The translations under genes and the position numbers were made by a program. Positions 44,923 through 54,001 of a stretch of DNA of 64,000 nucleotides are shown piece by piece (the first letter of the stretch is position 1; each line of letters begins with the position of its first letter). The notes beneath the pieces were generated by a model, which ran no database searches, was not told the DNA's origin, and worked only from the letters and a program-made list of their open reading frames with translations. Where the stretch lies: positions 1 through 64,000 of the forward strand of contig NZ_JAAJBT010000005.1 in assembly GCF_011392115.1 (NCBI RefSeq), given 5' to 3'. The stretch is from Flavobacterium difficile (GTDB lineage Bacteria > Bacteroidota > Bacteroidia > Flavobacteriales > Flavobacteriaceae).

Positions 44923-44930
44923 CAAATATA
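44923..44930 (-). promoter_or_regulatory. -7 box for ruvB
   Basis: On the minus strand the site reads TATATTTG, 4 nt before the ATG at 44918. The predicted transcription start would fall at or within the start codon. Confidence 0.45.
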
Positions 44931-44937
44931 ATATTAA

Positions 44938-44965
44938 GTTGGGAGTTGGGAGTTGGGAGTTGGGA
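44938..44965. repeat. Microsatellite, four copies of GTTGGGA
   Basis: Four perfect 7-bp units are followed by a partial one (GTT) and a T-run. They lie 20 nt upstream of the ruvB start. Confidence 0.9.
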
Positions 44966-45086
44966 GTTTTTTTATCTAAACACAGATTTCACAGATTATC
45001 ATAAATTTATTTCACGCAGATTAGAAGGATTTTTTTGAAATTGTTGTTGCGTTTTGAGCTTGTTTAACCATATAAGTCATATATAA

Positions 45087-45330
45087 TTTTTAAACACGGA
45101 TTAGAGAAATTAGTAAAATTGTAGAAATCTTTTAATTATGATTTGGTTCGCGAGTAACGGCGCTTCGCTTAACATAGCGCATATAAGTTTGGCATGCAGA
45201 TTTTTAAACACAGATTAGAGAAATTAGTAAAATTGTAGAAATCTTTTAATTATGATTTGGTTCGCGAGTAACGGCGCTTCGCTTAACATAGCGCATATAA
45301 GTTTGGCATGCAGATTTTTAAACACGGATT
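45087..45330. repeat. 114-bp tandem direct duplication plus a partial third copy
   Basis: Units 45087-45200 and 45201-45314 differ at one base that I can see (CACGG / CACAG). A third copy breaks off after about 16 nt at 45330. Each unit contains GGCGCTTCGCTTAACATAGCGC, whose GCGC ends can pair, and starts with the TTTAAACAC(G/A)GATT motif. Confidence 0.9.
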
Positions 45331-45411
45331 TAAGAAATTTCTAAAATTTTACAAATTTCTCCAATCCGTGTTGTGGGTTTTGAGTTAAAAGTTTTGTGAT
45401 TGAAATAGGGT

Positions 45412-45508
45412 TTCTTGCGTGAGGGATTGCAGTGGAGCTCTTTTTTGTTCCGTTTTTATCGGGACAAAAAAAGCGGGAACGGAAAGCCCGACCCGAAGGG
45501 GCACGCCC
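45412..45508. repeat. GC-rich structured intergenic element
   Basis: It has a long hairpin of CTTTTTTGTTCCG (45440-45452) with CGGGACAAAAAAAG (45460-45473), then CGGGAACGGAAAGCCCG and a second GC-rich arm (ACCCGAAGGGGCACGCCC). It is much richer in G+C than its surroundings. I think similar elements recur in Flavobacterium genomes, but this is from memory. Confidence 0.5.
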
Positions 45509-45540
45509 AAATTAATAATAATTGAATTGTAGCATTGCTA

Positions 45541-45569
45541 TTGTCATTGATATTAAAAAAGTATCTTTG
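45541..45569 (+). promoter_or_regulatory. Promoter of the DUF4286 gene
   Basis: A TTG (45541-45543), an 18-nt spacer and the -7 box TATCTTTG (45562-45569) end 15 nt before the ATG. Confidence 0.7.
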
Positions 45570-45584
45570 TAAAAAATTAAGCAC

Positions 45585-45911
45585 ATGATTATTTATAATG
45601 TTACCATAAATATTGACGATAGCGCACACGACCAATGGTTAAATTGGTTAAAAACCAAACATATTGGAGAAGTTTTAGCAACAGGATGTTTTTACAAAGC
45701 GAAACTTTCTAAAGTTTTAGTGGAAGAAGAAATGGGCGGCACCACCTATTCTGTTCAATATTCGGCGGAAAGCCATGAAAAACTTCAAGAATATTACAAA
45801 ACGTATGCACCAAAATTAAGAGAAGAAGGCTTGCGTTTGTTTGGCGATAAAATGCTAGCTTTTAGAACAGAATTAGAAGTGATTAACGAATTTTTTAGCA
45901 ACGAAAACTAA
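45585..45911 (+). CDS. DUF4286 family protein
   Basis: A 108-residue cytoplasmic protein matching DUF4286: the start MIIYNVTINIDDSAHDQWLNWLK, a central GTTYSVQYSAES strand and the end YAPKLREEGLRLFGDKMLAFRTELEVI. It resembles a small ferredoxin-like (dimeric alpha-beta barrel) fold. The function is unknown. It has a good promoter and lies 73 nt upstream of rsmA. That gap again contains ATTTACGA repeats, so cotranscription with rsmA is possible. Confidence 0.9.
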   Translation: MIIYNVTINIDDSAHDQWLNWLKTKHIGEVLATGCFYKAKLSKVLVEEEMGGTTYSVQYSAESHEKLQEYYKTYAPKLREEGLRLFGDKMLAFRTELEVINEFFSNEN

Positions 45912-45984
45912 ATAGATTTACGAATTTCGATCTTAGATTTACGATTTGGGATTTACGAAGTTTAAAAATAAAAAATAAAAACAT

Positions 45985-46761
45985 ATGTCAGTTAAAGCCA
46001 AAAAACATTTAGGTCAGCATTTTCTTACCGATGAAAATATTGCACAACAGATCGCTGATTCTTTAATTGGCTCTAACTATAACAAAGTTTTGGAAATTGG
46101 TCCAGGAATGGGTGTGTTAACCAAATACTTGTTGGAGAAACCTTACGAAACATTTGTGGCTGAAATTGATACCGAATCGGTTGACTATTTGAAAGCACAT
46201 TATTTGAAACTGACAAATAATATTTTTGGGTTAGACTTTTTACGACATGATTGGGCAACTGCATTTAAAAAAGAGCAATTTGCGATTATTGGCAATTTCC
46301 CATATAATATTTCTACTCAAATAGTATTTAAAACTATAGAATTACGAGAGTTTGTCCCAGAATTTTCTGGTATGTTTCAAAAAGAAGTAGCTGAACGTAT
46401 TTGTAGTAAAAAAGGCAGCAAAGTGTACGGAATTTTATCGGTTTTGGCACAGGCTTTTTATGAGGTTGAATATTTATTTACAGTTCCGCCAACCGTATTT
46501 AATCCGCCACCAAAAGTAGATTCTGGTGTGATGCGAATGATTCGAAAAGAGCACTACGAATTACCTTGTGATGAAAAACTATTATTTAAAGTGGTGAAAA
46601 CGGCTTTTCAGCAAAGAAGAAAAACCTTACGAAACAGTTTAAAAAGTTTAAATTTATCTGAAAAATTACAAGAAGATACTATCTTTGCACAACGACCAGA
46701 ACAATTGTCAGTAGAAGAATTCATTGACTTAACTCAAAAAATAGCTGCCGATGGAATTTAA
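45985..46761 (+). CDS. rsmA: 16S rRNA (adenine(1518)-N6/adenine(1519)-N6)-dimethyltransferase
   Basis: RsmA (KsgA) dimethylates two adjacent adenines near the 3' end of 16S rRNA during 30S assembly. The 258-residue protein has the family start ([18 protein letters not shown]), SAM motif I ([17 protein letters not shown], about residues 34-50), the catalytic motif NFPYNIST (about 101-108) and [18 protein letters not shown] near the substrate-binding C-terminus. It overlaps mgtE by 11 nt, implying coupled translation. Confidence 0.97.
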   Translation: MSVKAKKHLGQHFLTDENIAQQIADSLIGSNYNKVLEIGPGMGVLTKYLLEKPYETFVAEIDTESVDYLKAHYLKLTNNIFGLDFLRHDWATAFKKEQFAIIGNFPYNISTQIVFKTIELREFVPEFSGMFQKEVAERICSKKGSKVYGILSVLAQAFYEVEYLFTVPPTVFNPPPKVDSGVMRMIRKEHYELPCDEKLLFKVVKTAFQQRRKTLRNSLKSLNLSEKLQEDTIFAQRPEQLSVEEFIDLTQKIAADGI

Positions 46762-48103
46762 AATCAGTAAAGAACTTATCACGCAAATAGAAACTTTAGT
46801 ACAACAAAATAATATTGTTGAATTAGAGAGCATTTTGCATGAAATTCACTTTGCTGATATCGCGGAAATTATGAATGACTTGGACACTTCCGAAGCCATT
46901 TATATTTTCAACTTATTAGATTCTGAAATTACAGCAGAAATATTATTAGAATTAGACGATGAAGTTCGTGAAAATATTTTACGAAGTTTATCAGCCAAAG
47001 AAATTGCAGAAGAGCTTGACGAATTAGATACGGATGATGCGGCGGATATTATTGCCGAATTACCACAATCGAAAAAAGCGCAAGTAATTTCTGAATTAGA
47101 AGATGTTGAGCACGCCAAAGACATTGTTGATCTTTTACGTTATGATGAAAATACCGCTGGTGGTATTATGGCGAAAGAATTAGTAAAAGTCAACGAAAAC
47201 TGGAACGTATTAACTTGCGTAAAAGAAATGCGTCATCAGGCAGAAAATGTAACAAGAGTTCACTCGATTTATGTAGTGGATGACGAAGACCGTTTGAAAG
47301 GCCGTTTGTCGTTGAAAGATTTATTGACGACTTCTACAAAAACTCAAATTAGCGATATTTACATTAAGAAAGTGGACTACGTTCGTGTCGAAACTAAAGA
47401 TGTAGAGGTGGCTAGAATCATGCAAAAATATGACTTGGAAGCGATACCTGTTATTGACGAGTTAGACCGTTTGGTGGGAAGAGTTACGATTGATGACATT
47501 ATTGATATTATAAAAGAAGAAGCCGATAAAGATTATCAGTTAGCAGCCGGTATCTCGCAAGATGTAGAAGCGGATGATAGCATTTTAGAATTAACCAAAG
47601 CGCGTTTGCCATGGTTGGTTTTGGCGTTATTTGGTGGATTCATCTCTGTAAAAGTTTTAGGGATTTTTGAACCGATGATGAACAGCCACAGAATGTTGTT
47701 GTTTTTTACGCCTTTAATTGCAGCTATGGCTGGAAATGTAGGTGTACAATCGAGTGCGATTGTGGTACAAGGTTTGGCGAATAACTCGCTAACAGGAAGT
47801 TTATGGAACCGATTGTTGAAAGAATTATCGTTAAGTTTGTTAAACGGAAGCATTTTAGCGGTTATTTTAATACTTGGCACACATTTCTTGCTTGGATATG
47901 AATTCATTATTGGCATCACAGTTTCTATAGCTTTATTGAGTGTCATTGTAGTTGCCTCATTAATTGGAACTTTTATTCCGATAATCTTAGACAAATACGG
48001 CATTGACCCAGCATTAGCAACTGGCCCATTTATTACTACCAGTAATGATATTTTGGGAATCATCATTTACTTCTCTATTGCTAGATTGGTGTTAGGAATT
48101 TAA
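46751..48103 (+). CDS. mgtE: Magnesium transporter MgtE
   Basis: A 450-residue Mg2+ channel. The N-terminal superhelical MgtE_N domain (about residues 1-130: [29 protein letters not shown]) and two CBS domains (about 135-255: [46 protein letters not shown]) sense intracellular Mg2+. The membrane part has five helices (about 280-450) with the pore-lining [23 protein letters not shown] and [13 protein letters not shown]. Its ATG lies inside rsmA (11-nt overlap). Confidence 0.96.
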   Translation: MEFKISKELITQIETLVQQNNIVELESILHEIHFADIAEIMNDLDTSEAIYIFNLLDSEITAEILLELDDEVRENILRSLSAKEIAEELDELDTDDAADIIAELPQSKKAQVISELEDVEHAKDIVDLLRYDENTAGGIMAKELVKVNENWNVLTCVKEMRHQAENVTRVHSIYVVDDEDRLKGRLSLKDLLTTSTKTQISDIYIKKVDYVRVETKDVEVARIMQKYDLEAIPVIDELDRLVGRVTIDDIIDIIKEEADKDYQLAAGISQDVEADDSILELTKARLPWLVLALFGGFISVKVLGIFEPMMNSHRMLLFFTPLIAAMAGNVGVQSSAIVVQGLANNSLTGSLWNRLLKELSLSLLNGSILAVILILGTHFLLGYEFIIGITVSIALLSVIVVASLIGTFIPIILDKYGIDPALATGPFITTSNDILGIIIYFSIARLVLGI

Positions 48104-48118
48104 GTTTATGTTTTGGTA

Positions 48119-50974
48119 ATGGATTATTTTTTTATTCTTGATTTTTCTTACCATCAAGAACTTAAAGCTTATTTACCTTCGCTGTATATCAATCATTCCG
48201 AAGAATTCAGATATATAGAAAAAAAAGCCACACCCGAAGTTCTACAACATTTTGGATTAGAACTGAAGCAAACTAGTAAGGAATCCTCTCGGATTTTTGA
48301 AATTGTAACACTTTTACAACCCGAAAAACTTCTAGAACGATTTAATAAGAAAGTCAAAAAAGGATTTTTCTTGGAAGATAAATCGTTAGCTGCTTTTTAT
48401 TTTCAATATTTAGATGATCGCATTTATGAATTACTAATATTGGCCAAAGCACAACACATTCAGTTGACGTTAAACTTATATCAAGAGAAAGATTTTACTT
48501 CAAAAAAGATCAGTTATTCGGAAAAAACATTCGATGTAAGTTTATATTTCAACAAAAAAGAAGATGGTTTATCGTATAAATTATATTTACAATATGAAAA
48601 TGAAACTATTGTTCCTTGTGAAGTAGAAATTCATTTACTTACGAACACTACTTCATGGTTTGTTTTAAATGCTGAATTAGTGCTTTTAAAAAACATCAAC
48701 ACGAATAAATTAAAACCCTTCTTACATAAAACTACTGTAGAAGTTCCGCAACGTATTTTAGCTTCTTATTTTAACACCTTTATTAAAGATATTGTCCAAA
48801 AGGTAGCCATACAAACTGATGGATTTGAAGTGAAACACCAAAACACACTTACAAGTTGCACTATAAAAACTGCTATAGATATTTTTAAAGATCAGCCGTA
48901 TTTGTATTTAGAATTTGGATATCGAGATAAAGTGTTTAGTTCTGAAGAAAAAAAACAAAAGCAGGTTTCTATAGATTTTGAAAACAATGAAATACTTGTT
49001 ACCCTTACAACACGCAACACTACTGAAGAAGCTAAAAAAATTGCACAATTAGAAGAATTTAATTTGATTAGTTCAAATAAGGAAAGATGGCTATCAAAAA
49101 CAGCTACTACTTCTTTATATCATTATTTAGAAAACCACAAAATAGCTTTAGAAAACCTTCAATTTAAAGTAGCTGATTTTTACATTGGACAGAAAAAAAT
49201 AAATATAGCAACTACAACTATTCATACAGAAATTGCAGAACAAAAAGATTGGTTTGATGTAAGAATGATTGTCACTATTGGAACATTTACAATTCCATTT
49301 GCACAATTTGTTCCTTATATAAAAAACAAAAGAAAGATATTTGAATTACCAGATGCAACGGTTTTTATCATTCCAAATGAATGGTTTAGCAAATACAATT
49401 CACTTGTAAATCATTTATCTATTCAAGAAAACGCCACACTTTTACCAAAAACAAAAATCGCGTTATTAGAAAATGTAGATTATATTGTTCAGAAACAAAA
49501 ACATCTTCCATTAGCAAGTACAATTAAAGCTACTTTAAGACCTTATCAGGAAAAAGGAGTAAATTGGTTAATAGAGTTATATCAAAACGGATACGGTGCT
49601 TGCTTAGCAGACGACATGGGTTTAGGAAAAACCATACAGGTATTAAGTTATTTAGCAACCATACAAGAAAATAATTTATTAGAAGCTGACAAAAATGAAG
49701 AAATAATTACAGATTTATTTACTACAACTGAACCCAATAAAACTAAATTAAAAGCTTTAATAGTAGCACCAAAATCATTATTATTTAATTGGTATCAAGA
49801 AAGTAAAAAGTTTACACCATTTTTTCATTGCATTACTTATTTTGGAACATCAAGGAAAACAATTTTAAACCGACTTAAAAACTACGATTTGGTTTTTACC
49901 ACTTACGGAACTCTCAATAAAGATGTAAAAGAATTATGTAAAATAAATTTTAATTTTATTATTGTTGATGAAAGCCAGAATATAAAAAACAAAGATTCTA
50001 TAACTTATAAAAACCTTGAATCTATTACGGCACAACAAAAAATTGTATTGAGTGGAACTCCAATAGAAAATTCATTGTCTGATGTTTGGTCGCAAATGCA
50101 ATTAATTAATAAAGATATTTTAGGTAACTATTCCTATTTCAAGAAAAACTATTTAGATCCGATTGAAAAAAAACAAGATGAAAACACATTAATTGAACTT
50201 AAGAAAATACTTAGTCCATTTATTTTACGAAGAACTAAAGAAGAAGTATTAAGTGAATTGCCAGAAAAATCAGAACAAATAATATATTGTGAGATGAGTA
50301 CAGATCAGGCAAAGGAGTACGAAAAAGAAAAATCTAAAGCTAGAAATTCCTTATTATCTATAGATAAAAACAAACCAGATCATATTCAAATTTTAAAATC
50401 ATTACTAAGATTACGTCAATGGAGCAATCATCCAAAATTAATAGATGAAAATTCTACTATTGTTTCGGGTAAATTTGAAGCAATTACTACTAAGATTAAA
50501 AATTTAGTAACCAACCAAAAAAAAGTGTTAATTTTTAGTTCGTTTGTAAAACATATTGCCATTTATGAAAACTGGTGCCTAGAAAATAAGATTAAATTTC
50601 AAACCTTAACGGGTAAAACACAAAAAGAAGCTAGAGAGCAGCTAGTTTATACCTTTCAAAACAAAGAGGAACCCTATGTGTTTTTTATTTCATTAAAAGC
50701 TGGAGAAACAGGCTTAAACTTAACACAAGCTAGTTATGTATTATTTCTAGACCCTTGGTGGAATCCATACAAAGAAAACCAAGCTTTATCAAGAGCACAT
50801 AGAATGGGACAGAAAGAAAAAGTCACTGTACTACGATATATTACTAAAGATACGATTGAAGAAAAGATTATAACTTTACAGGAGAAGAAAAAAATAGTAG
50901 GAAATTCTATTTTTGATATTGACGTAGAAATAACAAACGAAATATTTAATAATATTGAAATTTTAATTCAATAG
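48119..50974 (+). CDS. SNF2-family DEAD/DEAH-box helicase
   Basis: A 951-residue SWI/SNF-type DNA translocase. The C-terminal half holds the motor: LRPYQEKGVNWLIELYQNG, motif I DDMGLGKT (about residue 498), motif II DESQ (about 615, the usual DEAH replaced by DESQ), motif III LSGTPIENS, and the second lobe ending with motif VI RAHRMGQKEKV (about 892). The first about 470 residues are an unrecognised, Lys/Glu-rich region that bacterial SNF2 proteins often carry. I chose the ATG at 48119 over the TTG at 48113. It starts 15 nt after mgtE and ends at a shared terminator. The cellular role is unknown. Confidence 0.92.
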   Translation: MDYFFILDFSYHQELKAYLPSLYINHSEEFRYIEKKATPEVLQHFGLELKQTSKESSRIFEIVTLLQPEKLLERFNKKVKKGFFLEDKSLAAFYFQYLDDRIYELLILAKAQHIQLTLNLYQEKDFTSKKISYSEKTFDVSLYFNKKEDGLSYKLYLQYENETIVPCEVEIHLLTNTTSWFVLNAELVLLKNINTNKLKPFLHKTTVEVPQRILASYFNTFIKDIVQKVAIQTDGFEVKHQNTLTSCTIKTAIDIFKDQPYLYLEFGYRDKVFSSEEKKQKQVSIDFENNEILVTLTTRNTTEEAKKIAQLEEFNLISSNKERWLSKTATTSLYHYLENHKIALENLQFKVADFYIGQKKINIATTTIHTEIAEQKDWFDVRMIVTIGTFTIPFAQFVPYIKNKRKIFELPDATVFIIPNEWFSKYNSLVNHLSIQENATLLPKTKIALLENVDYIVQKQKHLPLASTIKATLRPYQEKGVNWLIELYQNGYGACLADDMGLGKTIQVLSYLATIQENNLLEADKNEEIITDLFTTTEPNKTKLKALIVAPKSLLFNWYQESKKFTPFFHCITYFGTSRKTILNRLKNYDLVFTTYGTLNKDVKELCKINFNFIIVDESQNIKNKDSITYKNLESITAQQKIVLSGTPIENSLSDVWSQMQLINKDILGNYSYFKKNYLDPIEKKQDENTLIELKKILSPFILRRTKEEVLSELPEKSEQIIYCEMSTDQAKEYEKEKSKARNSLLSIDKNKPDHIQILKSLLRLRQWSNHPKLIDENSTIVSGKFEAITTKIKNLVTNQKKVLIFSSFVKHIAIYENWCLENKIKFQTLTGKTQKEAREQLVYTFQNKEEPYVFFISLKAGETGLNLTQASYVLFLDPWWNPYKENQALSRAHRMGQKEKVTVLRYITKDTIEEKIITLQEKKKIVGNSIFDIDVEITNEIFNNIEILIQ

Positions 50975-50983
50975 TTGTAATAT

Positions 50984-51018
50984 AAAAAAAGTCCCAATTT
51001 ACATTGGGACTTTTTTTA
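50984..51018. terminator. Bidirectional terminator between the SNF2 gene and the act-cta operon
   Basis: The stem GTCCCAAT/ATTGGGAC (50991-51010) with loop TTAC is flanked by seven A and seven T residues, so it serves both convergent units. Confidence 0.9.
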
Positions 51019-51022
51019 TATT

Positions 51023-52789
51023 TTAGTGATGTAACTCCACTTCACCTTCTTTCATTGGTGTAGTTTGTGGTACAAAATCTTCATCATGACCTGGTTTGCT
51101 GTAGTCATATGGCCAACGGTGTACTGTAGGTAATTCACCAGGCCAGTTACCGTGAATATGTTCTACTGGAGCTGTCCACTCTAAAGTAGTAGAACGCCAT
51201 GGATTCATTGGAGCTTTCTTACCTTTGAAAATACTGTAGAAGAAATTCCAGAAGAAAACTAATTGGAAAGCTGCTCCTACTAAAGCAAACATAGTAATTA
51301 AAACGTTAGTATCTGCTAACTCATCAAATAATGGAAAGTTAGAGTTGGTATAATATCTTCTTGGTAAACCTGCCATTCCAATAAAGTGCATTGGGAAGAA
51401 AACCCCGTAAGCACAAACAGCTGTTACCCAAAAGTGAATGTAACCTTGTGTCTTGTTCATCATTCTTCCGAACATTCTTGGGAACCAGTGATACACACCA
51501 GCAAAGAAACCATATAAGGCTGAAATACCCATTACTAAATGGAAGTGTGCTACTACGAAATACGTATCATGCACATTAATATCCAAAGTACTATCACCTA
51601 AAATGATACCAGTTAAACCTCCTGTGATGAAAGTAGAAACTAAACCAATTGAGAATAACATACCTGGGTTTAACTGTAAGTTTCCTTTCCAAAGTGTAGT
51701 AATGTAGTTAAACGCTTTTACAGCAGAAGGAATTGCAATTAATAATGTTGTAAATGTAAATACAGAACCTAAAAATGGATTCATACCTGAGATAAACATG
51801 TGGTGACCCCATACGATTGTAGATAAGAACGCAATCGCAATAATAGATGCAATCATGGCTCTGTAACCAAAAATTGGTTTTCTCGAGTTAGTTGCAATCA
51901 CTTCAGAAGTAATTCCTAAGGCTGGTAATAATACAATATATACTTCAGGGTGACCTAAGAACCAGAATAAATGCTCGAATAAAACTGGAGAACCACCTTG
52001 GTAATGTAACACTTCTCCTTTGATAAAAATATCAGATAAGTAGAAAGAAGTACCAAAACTTCTATCGAAGATTAGCAATAATGCAGCAGAAAATAATACT
52101 GGGAATGAAATAACTCCAATAATAGCAGTAATAAAGAAAGCCCAAACAGTTAAAGGTAATCTTGTCATCGTCATACCATTTGTTCTAAGATTGATAACAG
52201 TTACGATATAATTTAGAGAACCCATTAATGAAGAGGCAATGAAAATAGCCATTGATACTAACCATAAAGTCATTCCCATACCTGAACCTGGAATAGCTTC
52301 TTCTAATGCAGAAAGCGGAGGATAAATCGTCCAACCCGCTGATGCTGGACCAGATTCTACGAATAATGAAGCAATCATTACTACACAAGAAACAAAGAAC
52401 AACCAAAATGATAACATGTTCATGAATCCGGACGCCATATCTCGTGCACCAATTTGTAACGGAATTAGTAAGTTACTAAACGTACCTGACAAACCTGCAG
52501 TTAATACAAAGAATACCATGATAGTTCCGTGAATAGTTACTAAAGCTAAGTAAATATCATTTCTCATAACTCCACCTGGAGCCATTTTTTCACCTAAGAA
52601 AATTTTAAAAACTTCAAAAGATTCTTCAGGCCAAGCAATTTGCATTCTGAAAAATAAGGATAAAGCTACCCCTATAATTCCCATTAATAAACCTGAAATT
52701 AGGTACTGCTTAGCAATCATTTTATGGTCAATACTAAAAATATATTTAGTAATGAAAGTTTCTTTATGATGACCGTGATCGTGTGACAT
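51023..52789 (-). CDS. ctaD: Cytochrome c oxidase subunit I (aa3-type)
   Basis: It is the catalytic core that reduces O2 at the haem a3-CuB centre and pumps protons. The 588-residue protein has about twelve helices. Visible motifs are WFLGHPEVYIVLLPALG, with the crosslinked His-Tyr pair of CuB, VWGHHMF (two CuB His), and VHDTYFVVAHFHLVMG with the haem ligands. The first residues, MSHDHGHHKE, are unusually His-rich. It is the last gene of the act-cta operon, 28 nt after subunit II, and is followed by a terminator. Its subunits III and IV are encoded at 13.4-15.4 kb. Confidence 0.97.
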   Translation of the reverse strand: MSHDHGHHKETFITKYIFSIDHKMIAKQYLISGLLMGIIGVALSLFFRMQIAWPEESFEVFKIFLGEKMAPGGVMRNDIYLALVTIHGTIMVFFVLTAGLSGTFSNLLIPLQIGARDMASGFMNMLSFWLFFVSCVVMIASLFVESGPASAGWTIYPPLSALEEAIPGSGMGMTLWLVSMAIFIASSLMGSLNYIVTVINLRTNGMTMTRLPLTVWAFFITAIIGVISFPVLFSAALLLIFDRSFGTSFYLSDIFIKGEVLHYQGGSPVLFEHLFWFLGHPEVYIVLLPALGITSEVIATNSRKPIFGYRAMIASIIAIAFLSTIVWGHHMFISGMNPFLGSVFTFTTLLIAIPSAVKAFNYITTLWKGNLQLNPGMLFSIGLVSTFITGGLTGIILGDSTLDINVHDTYFVVAHFHLVMGISALYGFFAGVYHWFPRMFGRMMNKTQGYIHFWVTAVCAYGVFFPMHFIGMAGLPRRYYTNSNFPLFDELADTNVLITMFALVGAAFQLVFFWNFFYSIFKGKKAPMNPWRSTTLEWTAPVEHIHGNWPGELPTVHRWPYDYSKPGHDEDFVPQTTPMKEGEVELHH

Positions 52790-52817
52790 AATAAGTATAT
52801 TATTTTTGAATCTTAAT

Positions 52818-53978
52818 TTATTTTTTTGCTGTTACCTGTGCTAAAGTTTTTGTAGAATCAACAACAACATTTGTAGCATCTGGAGTCGTTGCTGGATCTA
52901 CTTTAGGAGCATTGGCCTCTTTGATAACTGCTGATAATGTTTTTTGAGAGGCTAACCATTTTTTGTAATCTGCTTCAGATTCTACTATAATCTTTAATTG
53001 CATATTGTAATGAGATGCACCACAAATTTTGTTACATAATAATAAGTAATCAAAAGTGTATGGCTCTAAAGCTGGTTTTCCTTCAGCAATTAATTTTTGA
53101 GATTTTTTAGCTCTAATTTTATTTATACCATCAACTTTCTTCATCATCATGTCTGTAGCACGCATGTCGGCAGTTGTAATAGTAGGAACGAAAGCAAACT
53201 CAGTTACCATACCTGGAACACAGTTCATTTGTGCTCTAAAGTGAGGCATGTAAGCAGAGTGTAAAACGTCTTGTGAACGCATTCTGAAATGAATTTTCTT
53301 ACCAACTGGTAAGTGAATTTCAGCAACAACTTTATCATCTTGTGAAGCAGCATCAGCCATATCAACACCTAAAGTATTTACATCTTTAATATATCGTACA
53401 TTAGCTTTTCCAAGGGTATTATCTTCACCTGAATAACGAGCTTCCCAACCAAATTGTTTAGCATATAGTTCAATATTGATTACTTCTTCATCTTCATCAA
53501 CATACATAATTTGATTCCAAGTGTATAAGCCATAAAGAATTAGTACTGCCAAAACGATAACTGGAATGATTGTCCAGATTGCTTCTAACTTATTGTTATC
53601 TGCAAAATATAAAGCTTTTTGACCTTCTTTACCTCTATATTTAAAAGCAAAATAGTGTAATAAAAACTGAGTAAATGTTTGTACAATGAAAATAATAACA
53701 AATGAAATATTCATTAAGTTATCATAATCCTTACCATGCTCTGAAGCAGGTGTATCTAACACAAAACTACCACATTTTACAAAGGAAATAATTGTTACAA
53801 TGTATATAAATGCTACAAAGGCAAACATTAAATATCCATTTATATTGTTGTCTCTGTCATTAGCAATACCAGAGTCATCTCTTTTGGTACCTATTTGAGT
53901 TAGACTATATATCTTAGATAATTGCCAAGCTGCAATACCTAATAAAACTATGATTAAAAGTATCAATAAACCGTTCAT
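52818..53978 (-). CDS. ctaC: Cytochrome c oxidase subunit II
   Basis: It carries the CuA centre that accepts electrons from cytochrome c or the ACIII haems. The 386-residue protein has an extra N-terminal membrane segment (about residues 2-20) plus others at about 46-66, 86-106 and 132-152. The cupredoxin domain follows with HSAYMPHFRAQMNCVPG and the CuA motif CNKICGASHYNM (CxxxCxxxHxxM, about 328-339). The C-terminal 40 residues are hydrophilic and rich in Ala, Thr and Lys. It lies between actF (23 nt) and subunit I (28 nt). Confidence 0.96.
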   Translation of the reverse strand: MNGLLILLIIVLLGIAAWQLSKIYSLTQIGTKRDDSGIANDRDNNINGYLMFAFVAFIYIVTIISFVKCGSFVLDTPASEHGKDYDNLMNISFVIIFIVQTFTQFLLHYFAFKYRGKEGQKALYFADNNKLEAIWTIIPVIVLAVLILYGLYTWNQIMYVDEDEEVINIELYAKQFGWEARYSGEDNTLGKANVRYIKDVNTLGVDMADAASQDDKVVAEIHLPVGKKIHFRMRSQDVLHSAYMPHFRAQMNCVPGMVTEFAFVPTITTADMRATDMMMKKVDGINKIRAKKSQKLIAEGKPALEPYTFDYLLLCNKICGASHYNMQLKIIVESEADYKKWLASQKTLSAVIKEANAPKVDPATTPDATNVVVDSTKTLAQVTAKK

Positions 53979-54001
53979 TTGTTTATTTCGTTAATTAATT
54001 A

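Larger units (their letters stand above)
44919..45584. other. Repeat-rich gap between ruvB and the DUF4286 gene
   Basis: No open frame of note lies here. The gap holds a 7-bp microsatellite (44938-44965), degenerate CACAGATT-type repeats (about 44980-45040), a 114-bp tandem duplication (45087-45330), a GC-rich hairpin element (45412-45508) and the DUF4286 promoter. The mixture looks like an accumulation site for intergenic repeats. Confidence 0.7.

Noticed and set aside
44938..44965. Possible CRISPR or regulatory repeat
   Set aside because: It is a plain 7-bp microsatellite with no spacers.
45087..45330. Possible CRISPR array
   Set aside because: There are only two full units of 114 bp without alternating constant and variable parts, and no cas genes in the window.
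47536..48066. 176-residue open frame on the minus strand
   Set aside because: It is antisense to mgtE, whose own motifs are intact. The composition is that of a reverse-strand shadow.
48113..48118. TTG start two codons upstream of the SNF2 ATG
   Set aside because: An ATG follows two codons later at 48119 and needs no rare start.
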